A stretch of 20,712 nt of DNA. It comes from Desulfobacteraceae bacterium (GTDB lineage Bacteria; Desulfobacterota; DSM-4660; Desulfatiglandales; HGW-15). The position numbers and the translations under genes are program-made. Shown one piece after another: positions 14,399 through 20,712 of this stretch. Under the pieces are notes generated by a model that had not been told where the DNA came from, made no database searches, and was given only the letters and a program-made list of their open reading frames with translations. Within the stretch, counting starts at the first letter, position 1. Each line of letters starts with the position of its first letter. The stretch lies in contig RPPU01000010.1 in NCBI GenBank assembly GCA_003819975.1, forward strand, positions 1-20,712. Reading direction: 5' to 3'.

Positions 14399-15702
14399 TG
14401 CTTGCAGGAATCATCGAAATTTTGAATCATATCAAAGAGGTCAGCGCCTGGAAGATCATTGAAAAAGAAACCCAGGGACATGAACTTTTTTTTATCAATA
14501 AAAATTTGGATATGAACCGATCGAAAAAGGTGAAGCATCTTTTTCTGACCATGTATCATGATTTCAGAGAAGACCGGGACTATCGCGGCTCCGTCCATGT
14601 GCGCCTGCACCCCACTTATTCCTTGTCTGAAATAGAAAACATGATTCGCAAAAGCCTTTTTGCAGCCCAATATGTGAAAAATGAACCCTATCCGCTGGCA
14701 GAACCGGGTCCGGCAGCCATAACCATACCGGAGAGCCGCTTTGCTTCCGAACCCCTTGAAAATTGGCTCATACCGTTGAGCGAAGCCCTGTTTAAAGAAG
14801 ATAACCTGGACAAAGGCGGAATCAATTCCGCTGAGCTGTTTTTGAACCGGATCAAAACCCGGATTCTGAATTCCGCGGGTGTGGATGCGGCCTATATTGC
14901 GTACAAAGGGGATCTGGAGATAATCACGGAGTGGCATGGTCAAACGGAAAATGTGGAACTGTATAAGCTGATTCATTTTTCCGATTTTTTCCCCGAAAAA
15001 ATCGCTGATTCCGTGAAAAAGCAACTTCTGCTATGCCGGGACCGAGCCCGGGCCAAAGCGACCCCGGCTCTAGAAGTGCCGGTTTTATTAACCGGCGAGC
15101 CGGTACGGGAGTTTTTCAGTTATTATCTTTCCCAAGCTTCGGCCGAGAATGTGTATAAGAAAATTTCCACCATGGAAAAGGGCCGGTCCATTCAAGGGGA
15201 TCGGATCGAGGGTGATGCTCTGAATGTACGCCTGGAACCGTATCTGGTTGATTCGGTGCAATCGACTGCTTGGGATGCGGACGGGTTGGCTCTGAAATCG
15301 ATCGCGATTATCGAACAAGGTGTTTTGAAGCATTATTGGGGGCCTTTGCGTTTCACCCATTATCTCAACAGCCCGGCTACGGGCGATGTGCCCAATACGA
15401 TCGTCAAGGAAGGGACTTGCCCGGTCCGGGATATGCGCCAAGGCGCCTATCTGGAAGTGCTTTCATTTTCAGATTTTCAGTGCGATCCTTTAACCGGCGA
15501 TTTCGGCGGAGAAATCCGCTTGGCCCAGTATGCGTCCGCCGACGGTTCCGAGCCAATTCCCGTAACCAGCGGCTCCATTTCCGGGAATATCAAAAGCGTG
15601 CAACACCATATGATTTTTTCAAGCGACATCCAGGTGTTCGACAATTTTCAGGGGCCTGAGACCGTAAGGCTTCATAATGTCAATATCACCGGAGCGGAAT
15701 AG
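14398..15702 (+). CDS. tldE: TldE/PmbA-like subunit (non-catalytic partner of TldD)
   Basis: This 434-residue protein belongs to the TldD/PmbA superfamily but lacks an HExxxH motif, as expected for TldE/PmbA. The C-terminal two thirds carry the family fold signature: 'PVLLTGEPVREFFSYYLSQASAENVYKK' region near 230-260, 'ALNVRLEPYLVDSVQSTAWDADGLALKSIAIIEQGVLKHYWG', and the closing 'GEIRLAQYASADGSEPIPVTSGSISGNI' stretch. The ATG shares its A with the tldD stop (TGATG). A TTG one codon earlier is possible but less likely. It is the last gene before a region of gene debris, and a terminator was not found. Sequence similarity to characterised PmbA seems low, so the pair may have its own substrates. 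Pairing with TldD is strongly supported by position. Confidence 0.88.
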   Translation: MLAGIIEILNHIKEVSAWKIIEKETQGHELFFINKNLDMNRSKKVKHLFLTMYHDFREDRDYRGSVHVRLHPTYSLSEIENMIRKSLFAAQYVKNEPYPLAEPGPAAITIPESRFASEPLENWLIPLSEALFKEDNLDKGGINSAELFLNRIKTRILNSAGVDAAYIAYKGDLEIITEWHGQTENVELYKLIHFSDFFPEKIADSVKKQLLLCRDRARAKATPALEVPVLLTGEPVREFFSYYLSQASAENVYKKISTMEKGRSIQGDRIEGDALNVRLEPYLVDSVQSTAWDADGLALKSIAIIEQGVLKHYWGPLRFTHYLNSPATGDVPNTIVKEGTCPVRDMRQGAYLEVLSFSDFQCDPLTGDFGGEIRLAQYASADGSEPIPVTSGSISGNIKSVQHHMIFSSDIQVFDNFQGPETVRLHNVNITGAE

Positions 15703-15810
15703 GGGTGTTGTGGTTCAATAGAAAGAATTCAGAATGATTTAGGAGTAGAAAAAACCGGTATTTTTTTCCGGTTCTCAAATCTGCCCGATACCACCCGGTA
15801 AATTTCAACG

Positions 15811-15945
15811 GACATCAAGTACTTGGTCATGCTGATCAACGGCAAAGCCATCGTGGTCGAACGAACCGAAGATTTGGAATTGGCCCGGACATGGGCGCAA
15901 GAAATAGGGGAGATGCTGAAGATCGAGGTGGTTTCGTGGGAGTGA
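15811..15945 (+). pseudogene. Short gene remnant (C-terminal fragment, unknown family)
   Basis: An open stretch reads DIKYLVMLINGKAIVVERTE and then a charged helix (LELARTWAQEIGEMLKIEVV), ending in TGA at 15943-15945. The strand-helix-strand pattern and codon use look like protein, but an in-frame TAA at 15799-15801 cuts it off and there is no ribosome binding site before the internal ATG at 15829, which would give 38 residues. I read it as the tail of a lost gene. It could also be a real small protein; I do not recognise it. Confidence 0.35.
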
Positions 15946-15950
15946 GGAAA

Positions 15951-16042
15951 AATATCGAACACCGAATTTCGAATTTTGAATATCGAAGTATTTAGGAAAG
16001 GACCTTCATTATTCTATATTCAGTGTTCGTTATTCGATATTC
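15951..16042. repeat. AT-rich GAATATCGA/CGAACACYGAAT inverted repeat pair
   Basis: CGAACACCGAAT (15956-15967) is matched in inverted form by ATTCAGTGTTCG (16018-16029) with one mismatch, and GAATATCGA (15978-15986) by TCGATATTC (16034-16042) exactly. The repeats occupy the gap between two convergent genes. The motif resembles the dispersed 'GAATATCGAA' repeats seen in many environmental bacteria. No coding sequence is seen here. Confidence 0.65.
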
Positions 16043-16088
16043 TCTTTATGTCTTTCCCAAGACGGATGTTTTATCGGTATTTGTTATT

Positions 16089-16385
16089 CTAAGTGGAAAA
16101 AAGCCTCGCAAATCCGGGATAGGGCGCCAGCGGGATCAGGTCAATGGCGATCAGTTTTTCTTTGACCAAGGGCAAGGTGTTCAATAGGCTTTCCGCTTCG
16201 GCCAGATCGCGGCATTCCAGAATCAATACCGCTTCATGGCGATCCTGGCGAAAGTAAAGCTCGCGGATAACGCCGGATTGATAAAATTTCCAAACCCGCA
16301 AGGCTTCAGCCTTGGCGTGCAGGTTGAATTTCTCGGAAGCAACGCCGGCACCCGGCAATTCTTTTTCAATGGCTAAAATTTTCAT
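16089..16385 (-). CDS. Muconolactone isomerase-like (YCII/dimeric alpha-beta barrel) small protein
   Basis: This 98-residue protein matches the pattern of the muconolactone delta-isomerase-like family, a dimeric ferredoxin-like fold: 'AEALRVWKFYQSGVIRELYFRQD' (helix and turn), 'EAVLILECRDLAEAESLLNTLPLV' and 'LIAIDLIPLAPYPGFARLF' at the end. Members include stand-alone proteins of unknown function as well as the aromatic-degradation enzyme; no other catechol-pathway gene is present, so a catabolic role is not supported. The start at 16385 is fixed by GGAGGAG (16393-16399), seven bases upstream; a longer frame reaching 16475 overlaps the transporter gene and lacks such a site. It begins 29 bp after the MFS gene on the same strand, so the two are probably co-transcribed. 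Confidence 0.82.
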   Translation of the reverse strand: MKILAIEKELPGAGVASEKFNLHAKAEALRVWKFYQSGVIRELYFRQDRHEAVLILECRDLAEAESLLNTLPLVKEKLIAIDLIPLAPYPGFARLFST

Positions 16386-16414
16386 GATCTTGCTCCTCCG
16401 GGAAAAGTCATTTT

Positions 16415-17620
16415 TTAAGTGTTTTTTGGAACCGGTTTCATCGTTTCCCGCAATATAAAGTGGACCAAAAAACAACCGATTATCATGAAAAATGTATTGA
16501 GATAAAAAGGTACGGCAAAACCCGTATGGTCATACAGCCAACCGCCTGCGCCGGCACCCAAGGCCCCGCCCAGAAAAAACGAGAAGGTAAAAAATCCGTA
16601 AACAGTGCCGCGAACATCCTCTCCGGCGATATCCGCCAGCAGGGCAAGCTCGGCGGGGTTTGCCGCAGCCGCTGCCAGCGATTGTATCGCCCATAAAATC
16701 GAAAGAGGCAACAGGCTTTGGAGTTGCGGAACCACCGCTGAAGATAGGGCACTGCTAAGCAAACCGGCAATGATCATTTTTTTACGACCATAACGGTCTG
16801 TAAGCCGGCCCATGCGGGATGGCAAAAATGCGCCGATCAAGGCAGCCGGCACATAGGCCAATGCAATTTGGTTGAATTGTGCTTTAAGAATATCTTGAAG
16901 GAATATCATCAGCATGGGCCAAATCATAAAGGTGGAAATACCGGAGAGAAAAACGATAACCAACAATGTCATCAATTGTCCGGATAATGGAATACGCATT
17001 TTTACGCTTGTCGCGGCATGTGGTCGGGTTTCCGGGATGCCGCGCCAGGCAGTCCCTAAAGATAAAAAAGCCGGAAGGGTATATAAAATAAAAAGCCAGA
17101 ACCAGATCTGGCGCCAGCTCACATGCAAACTTTGAAAAGCGAAAATCATGGATATGCCCAGGAACGTCCCTATAATAGCTCCGCGGTTGACGGCTTCATC
17201 AATCAGGCCGAAGTTGAATCCGCGACCGGTCGCGGAAGCCAGATCCGCCACAATCGTATTGGCGGCAATCCAAAATAACGCCTGCCCCAATCCTTGTAAA
17301 AATCGGGCCATGCCCAACAGCGGAATGCTGTTTGAAAAGCAAAAAACAATCATGGCCAAAACATAGCCGAACAATCCGATCAACAGGAAAGGCCGGCGTC
17401 CCCAGCGATCGAGGAACGGGCCGATAAAAGGACGAACGACAGTAGGCACAATTAAAAAAACAAAAAAAAGAAGTCCAATCTCAAAGGCGGAAGCGCCCAA
17501 ATTTTTGCTGTAGATGGGGAGAATAAAAGCGATAATCCCGAACGGAAAAGAGACTAGAAAAATAGAATGTCGCAGAGTCTTCAGAATAGGGTGTTGGCTT
17601 TTATTATTATGGGTATTCAT
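16415..17620 (-). CDS. Major facilitator superfamily transporter (drug/metabolite efflux-like)
   Basis: This 401-residue protein is a typical 12-helix MFS carrier in the inner membrane, driven by an ion gradient. The signature loop between helices 2 and 3 is 'DRWGRRP' (71-77), and the matching loop in the second half is 'GRLTDRYGRKK'. Strongly hydrophobic segments with short loops fill the rest. The sequence resembles the multidrug or sugar-efflux part of the superfamily, but substrate cannot be read from it. No strong Shine-Dalgarno site precedes the ATG, so the exact start is less certain. A small muconolactone-isomerase-like gene follows in the same transcript. It is divergent from the nucleotide-sugar genes. 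Confidence 0.9.
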   Translation of the reverse strand: MNTHNNKSQHPILKTLRHSIFLVSFPFGIIAFILPIYSKNLGASAFEIGLLFFVFLIVPTVVRPFIGPFLDRWGRRPFLLIGLFGYVLAMIVFCFSNSIPLLGMARFLQGLGQALFWIAANTIVADLASATGRGFNFGLIDEAVNRGAIIGTFLGISMIFAFQSLHVSWRQIWFWLFILYTLPAFLSLGTAWRGIPETRPHAATSVKMRIPLSGQLMTLLVIVFLSGISTFMIWPMLMIFLQDILKAQFNQIALAYVPAALIGAFLPSRMGRLTDRYGRKKMIIAGLLSSALSSAVVPQLQSLLPLSILWAIQSLAAAAANPAELALLADIAGEDVRGTVYGFFTFSFFLGGALGAGAGGWLYDHTGFAVPFYLNTFFMIIGCFLVHFILRETMKPVPKNT

Positions 17621-17783
17621 TTCAAACCGTTATTTTAAAGGTGTGATGGATTACATGGGATTCGAAACGACCAAAAACCGAACACTCCGGTTCGAGTGCA
17701 CCCAAAATAATCAGGCCGTATTTTGATGTCAAGAAAAATAATCCCTAAAGCCTTTAGTTGTCTTTATTTATTCGCTATTTTGG

Positions 17784-17811
17784 TTGAATAATTTTTTTTT
17801 TAATGTACAAT
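17784..17811 (+). promoter_or_regulatory. Probable promoter of the nucleotide-sugar operon
   Basis: TTGAAT (17784-17789) and TACAAT (17806-17811) are separated by 16 bases that include a ten-T tract. Both boxes match the sigma-70 consensus at four or five of six positions. Transcription would start near 17818, just before the hairpin at 17826-17842. Confidence 0.55.
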
Positions 17812-17825
17812 TCAACTTTTGCCGC

Positions 17826-17842
17826 AACGCGGGAAACGCGTT
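17826..17842 (+). promoter_or_regulatory. Leader hairpin AACGCG/CGCGTT
   Basis: AACGCG (17826-17831) pairs with CGCGTT (17837-17842) around GGAAA. It lies in the presumed leader, six bases before the AAAGGA ribosome binding site (17849-17854), and could stabilise the 5' end of the transcript or influence initiation. Confidence 0.4.
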
Positions 17843-17862
17843 CACATGAAAGGATTGGGTGC

Positions 17863-18951
17863 ATGAATTTTTCAACATCCGAGATTTTAAAAGAGGATTA
17901 TCAAGAAGTATGGAACCATATCCAAAATAAAGCGGCTTTTTCCGGCGCCCGGTTTTTGATAACCGGGATTGCCGGTTTTTTGGGTTTTAATTTCGCGCAT
18001 GCCTTAAGCCGGCTGTCGGCCTTGGGTTGCGAACCGGCTTCCGTCATCGGATTGGACAATTTCATGTTCGGCACGCCGCCCTGGTTGAAAACGTTATGCG
18101 AGAAATTTCCTTTTTTCCGTGTTTCCCAATTTGATATCGCCAAGGACGATCTGCAACACTTACCCGGCAGCGAAAAGGTCGATTATGTCATTCACCTCGC
18201 TTCCATTGCTTCGCCTAGTTTCTATCGCCGATACCCGATCGAGACCTTGGACGCCAATGTGTGGGGCCTGCGCAAGCTTTTGGATTTTTATAAGCACAGG
18301 AGTATAAAAAGCTTGCTCTTTTTTTCCAGCAGCGAAATCTATGGAGATCCCTTTCCGGAATTCATTCCCACCGGTGAAGACTACCGGGGCAATGTGCCCT
18401 GCCTGGGACCTCGGGCTTGTTACGATGAAGCCAAAAGGTTCGGCGAAACCTTATGTTACTTGTATCATCAGACGTTGCAGATGCCGATTAAAATCGTACG
18501 ACCTTTCAACAATTTCGGACCGGGTATGAGCATAAACGATAAGAGAGTCGTCGCGGATTTTGCCAAGGCCGTGATGCAGGGCGAAGACATGGTCATTCAT
18601 TCGGATGGAACTCCCACCCGGACCTATTGTTATATCCGGGATGCCTTGACCGGCTATTTCAGCGTTTTGTTGTCGAAGGAATTCGATGTTTTCAATATCG
18701 GGATCGACAAGCCGGAGATCACGGTACGGGAATTGGCGGCCATTTATCAAAATTGGGGCGAGCAACTATTTGATTACCGGGGCCGTATTTGTTCACAACC
18801 CAGCCCGGATCAAAACTACCTGATTCATAATCCGCAACGTCGTTGTCCGGATATCGCTAAAGCTAAAACGCTTTTGGGTTATGCGCCCGGAATCGAAGTT
18901 CATGAAGGAGTCGGGCGCTATTTGAAGTTTCTGCGGGAGGTCACGGCATGA
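17863..18951 (+). CDS. NAD-dependent epimerase/dehydratase, UDP-glucuronate decarboxylase-like
   Basis: This 362-residue extended short-chain dehydrogenase acts on a nucleotide sugar. The NAD-binding motif is 'TGIAGFLG' (34-41), the serine-rich strand 'SSSEIYG' (155-161), and the catalytic Y187-xxx-K191 in 'ACYDEAKR'. 'GPRACYDEAKRFGETLCYLYH' and 'DGTPTRTYCYIRDALTGYF' resemble UDP-glucuronate decarboxylase (UDP-xylose synthase). The next gene is a UDP-sugar 6-dehydrogenase, which would supply UDP-glucuronate, so a UDP-xylose or related product is plausible. The ATG at 17863 is preferred to one at 17803 because AAAGGA lies eight bases before it and the earlier ATG overlaps the -10 box. The end overlaps the next gene by four bases (ATGA). 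An epimerase with another substrate remains possible. Confidence 0.88.
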   Translation: MNFSTSEILKEDYQEVWNHIQNKAAFSGARFLITGIAGFLGFNFAHALSRLSALGCEPASVIGLDNFMFGTPPWLKTLCEKFPFFRVSQFDIAKDDLQHLPGSEKVDYVIHLASIASPSFYRRYPIETLDANVWGLRKLLDFYKHRSIKSLLFFSSSEIYGDPFPEFIPTGEDYRGNVPCLGPRACYDEAKRFGETLCYLYHQTLQMPIKIVRPFNNFGPGMSINDKRVVADFAKAVMQGEDMVIHSDGTPTRTYCYIRDALTGYFSVLLSKEFDVFNIGIDKPEITVRELAAIYQNWGEQLFDYRGRICSQPSPDQNYLIHNPQRRCPDIAKAKTLLGYAPGIEVHEGVGRYLKFLREVTA

Positions 18952-20189
18952 TCGGAATTATCGGCCTTGGTTTTGTGGGCTTGACCACGGGAGTCGGATT
19001 GGCTCTCCAGGGACACCAGGTGATGGGATATGACATCGATGCCTTTAAATTGAGGCAAATTCAGGAAGGCAAAATTCCGTTTTACGAAAAGGGATTGCCT
19101 GAAGCGCTTGCCAAGGTATTGTACAAGCAGTTTATTCCGGTCGCGCAATGGGAGGCGTTGCTCAAGGAATGTGACGTCCTTTTTTTATGTGTGGGCACTC
19201 CCTCGACGTCCGCCGGAGCCGATTTAAGCGCTATTTATGCGGTGCTTGAAAAAATTATCGCCTCCCGCCGTCGCGATATCGTGTTGGCGATCAAGTCCAC
19301 GGTCCCGCCCGGCACTTCAAAAGAAATCATCCAATGGCTGCGGGAAAAGGGCATCAAGGTCGGTGCCGACATCGGCTTGGCCAATAATCCGGAATTTTTG
19401 CGCGAGGGAACGGCCTTGAATGACTTCATGAATCCCGACCGCATCGTCATCGGCGCGTCCGACCAAAAAAGCGGCGACCGCGTCCATGTTCTTTACGAGT
19501 CCTTCAGGGTGCCGGTTTGGAGAGTGTCGCTGACCACGGCCGAATTTATTAAATATCTCTCCAATACTTTTCTGGCCACCCTGATCAGTTTTGCGAATGA
19601 AATGGCCAATATCGGCGAGGTCCTGGGCGATATCGACGTTCAAAGCGCATTTAAAGCTTTACATCAAGATCGCCGGTGGCAGGGAAAGCCCGCGCCCATG
19701 ACGTCCTATGTTTGGCCGGGCTGCGGCTTCGGCGGTTATTGCCTTCCCAAGGACACCATCGCCATGATCCGCAAAGCTGAAGCAATCGGCATTGACCCGG
19801 AATTGTTGCGATCGGTCTATTCCGTAAACCTGAAACGTAAAACATATTTGGTCGATTTGCTGGAGAAAAAATTGGGGAGCTTGGAAGGCAAAACAGTGGC
19901 GGTTCTTGGCCTGGCTTTCAAACCGGAAACCGACGACATCCGCGATACGCCTGCCGCGGGGATCATTCAAGAGCTGGTTGAGCGAAAAGCCAAGGTCGTG
20001 GCTTACGATCCTTTGGCAGGAAAAAATTTTAAGAACGCGATCAGTTTGAAAATCGATTATGCCGATAGTCTTGATCAAGCCGTCCGGTCGGCGGATGCCG
20101 TATTTATCGCTACGGCCTGGGAAGAATTTAAAAAAAGGTGCGATTGCTATGCGGGCAAAGTGGTTTTGGACGGCCGCTATTATCTATAG
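18948..20189 (+). CDS. ugd: UDP-glucose/nucleotide-sugar 6-dehydrogenase
   Basis: This 413-residue enzyme oxidises the C6 hydroxyl of a UDP-sugar to the acid in two NAD-dependent steps. Motifs: 'GLGFVG' (6-11) for NAD binding, 'CVGTPS' (81-86), 'NPEFLREG' (147-154) with the catalytic E149, 'EFIKYLSN' with K202, and the nucleophile C265 in 'GFGGYCLPKD'. The usual serine before that cysteine (GGSC) is tyrosine here (Y264), an uncommon change beside the active site. The C-terminal UDP-binding domain begins with 'GKTVAVLGLAFKPETDDIRDTPA'. Translation is coupled to the upstream epimerase. UDP-glucose is the most likely substrate given the neighbour; other UDP- or GDP-sugars cannot be excluded. Confidence 0.92.
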   Translation: MIGIIGLGFVGLTTGVGLALQGHQVMGYDIDAFKLRQIQEGKIPFYEKGLPEALAKVLYKQFIPVAQWEALLKECDVLFLCVGTPSTSAGADLSAIYAVLEKIIASRRRDIVLAIKSTVPPGTSKEIIQWLREKGIKVGADIGLANNPEFLREGTALNDFMNPDRIVIGASDQKSGDRVHVLYESFRVPVWRVSLTTAEFIKYLSNTFLATLISFANEMANIGEVLGDIDVQSAFKALHQDRRWQGKPAPMTSYVWPGCGFGGYCLPKDTIAMIRKAEAIGIDPELLRSVYSVNLKRKTYLVDLLEKKLGSLEGKTVAVLGLAFKPETDDIRDTPAAGIIQELVERKAKVVAYDPLAGKNFKNAISLKIDYADSLDQAVRSADAVFIATAWEEFKKRCDCYAGKVVLDGRYYL

Positions 20190-20247
20190 TGCCGGAGAGA
20201 AACCATAACGAAGTCAGCCGAGCATCCCTTGGCGTTCGAGGTAAAGC

Positions 20248-20712
20248 ATGTTCAAAAAAGGCGATATCGTAAAAATCAACCCCCACCTCACCCCGGATGT
20301 TCCCATTACTCCGGAAACGAACCTGATGGTGGTGGATATCCTGGGCGAGGATATCCTGGGCATACCCATCCTGGCGCCTTCCGCCCCGGAAGATTATATT
20401 CTGCCGCAAGACGCATTCAACCAGAGGATATCTTCAGCGCCGCTCGCCGTCCGATTTAAGCAATTCCAATACGTGCCGCTCAGCGCTTGTGACTATTTAT
20501 TTTCTTTGAAGCCGAAATATCATGACCTGATTTTAAGAAAGATTATTTTTTATTTTACGGAAAAACATCATGAATCCTTTCATGCCCATCCGGCCTTCAT
20601 TCCCGGCGAGACCTACATCCGCTATGCCGGACGCGTTTATGATGAAAAAGAAATGATCAACCTGATGGACGCCGGCCTTGATTTCTGGCTTACCGAGGGC
20701 CGCTTTGCCGCA
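20248..20712 (+). CDS. rfbH: RfbH-like CDP-4-keto-6-deoxyglucose 3-dehydratase (DegT/DnrJ fold) with N-terminal extension, truncated by window
   Basis: The first 155 residues are visible and the gene continues past the right edge. Residues 116-155, 'FIPGETYIRYAGRVYDEKEM' followed by 'LDFWLTEGRFA', match the start of RfbH, the PLP/iron-sulfur enzyme that makes 3-deoxy sugars for O-antigen. In RfbH this motif normally lies about 30-40 residues from the N-terminus; here about 90 extra residues precede it. The extension begins 'FKKGDIVKIN' with a 'LMVVDILGEDILGI' strand, a small beta-rich look like a KOW/SH3-type domain, then a helical linker. A 12-bp tandem repeat (GATATCCTGGGC twice, separated by GAG) lies in it. 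The ATG is supported by GAGG six bases upstream (20238-20241). The call for the main domain rests on 40 residues only. Confidence 0.75.
   Translation, partial: MFKKGDIVKINPHLTPDVPITPETNLMVVDILGEDILGIPILAPSAPEDYILPQDAFNQRISSAPLAVRFKQFQYVPLSACDYLFSLKPKYHDLILRKIIFYFTEKHHESFHAHPAFIPGETYIRYAGRVYDEKEMINLMDAGLDFWLTEGRFAA

Noticed and set aside
16089..16475. Longer 128-residue version of the muconolactone isomerase-like protein
   Set aside because: The extra N-terminus overlaps the transporter gene and lacks a ribosome binding site; the ATG at 16385 has a strong one.
17690..17710. tRNA T-arm-like GGTTCGAG sequence
   Set aside because: No acceptor, D or anticodon arms can be folded around it; only a short CACTC/GAGTG hairpin is present.

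Overview
This window looks like a chromosomal segment from an uncultivated, diderm (Gram-negative-type) bacterium of medium GC content. The substrate-binding protein at the left edge has a plain signal peptide without a lipobox, as expected for a periplasm. The elongation factor G resembles the mitochondrial-type EF-G1 lineage, whose known bacterial relatives (spdEFG1) occur in spirochaetes, planctomycetes and delta-proteobacteria. The sugar-phosphate kinase is of the plant/trypanosome type. The short intergenic repeats are of a kind common in environmental genomes. I cannot name a phylum from this sequence alone.

Layout: (1) 1-824, minus: partial peptide/dipeptide-type ABC substrate-binding protein. 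(2) 1038-1711, plus: Phd/YefM antitoxin and PIN (VapC/FitB-like) toxin with promoter and probable operator. (3) 4652-1860, minus: EF-G followed by an unfamiliar RecA-like P-loop ATPase, preceded by a 29-bp perfect inverted repeat. (4) 10797-4903, minus: a fadN-fadA-fadE beta-oxidation set in the same order as the Bacillus subtilis fadNAE operon, with each gene gap filled by structured repeats. (5) 11129-12442, plus: 6-phosphofructokinase. (6) 12443-12958: repeat-rich gap. (7) 12959-15702, plus: TldD/TldE metalloprotease pair, translationally coupled. (8) 15703-16088: gene remnant and an AT-rich inverted repeat. (9) 17620-16089, minus: MFS transporter and a small muconolactone-isomerase-like protein. 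(10) 17863-20712, plus: nucleotide-sugar cluster with an NAD-dependent epimerase/decarboxylase, a UDP-sugar 6-dehydrogenase and the start of an RfbH-like dehydratase carrying an unusual N-terminal extension; it continues past the right edge.

How the parts fit: FadE, FadN and FadA together can supply one complete turn of fatty acid beta-oxidation (dehydrogenation, hydration plus second oxidation, thiolysis). The last three genes look like the start of a surface polysaccharide locus. The remaining genes are housekeeping or accessory units without an obvious shared pathway. No rRNA, convincing tRNA, CRISPR array or intact insertion sequence was seen. The most unusual material is intergenic: at least three short-repeat families (an 8-bp GAACGTGW unit, a TTCACCGC-edged element and a GAATATCGA-type repeat), each present as an inverted pair, plus two REP-like GC hairpins. 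One 8-bp array runs into and supplies the last codons of fadA.
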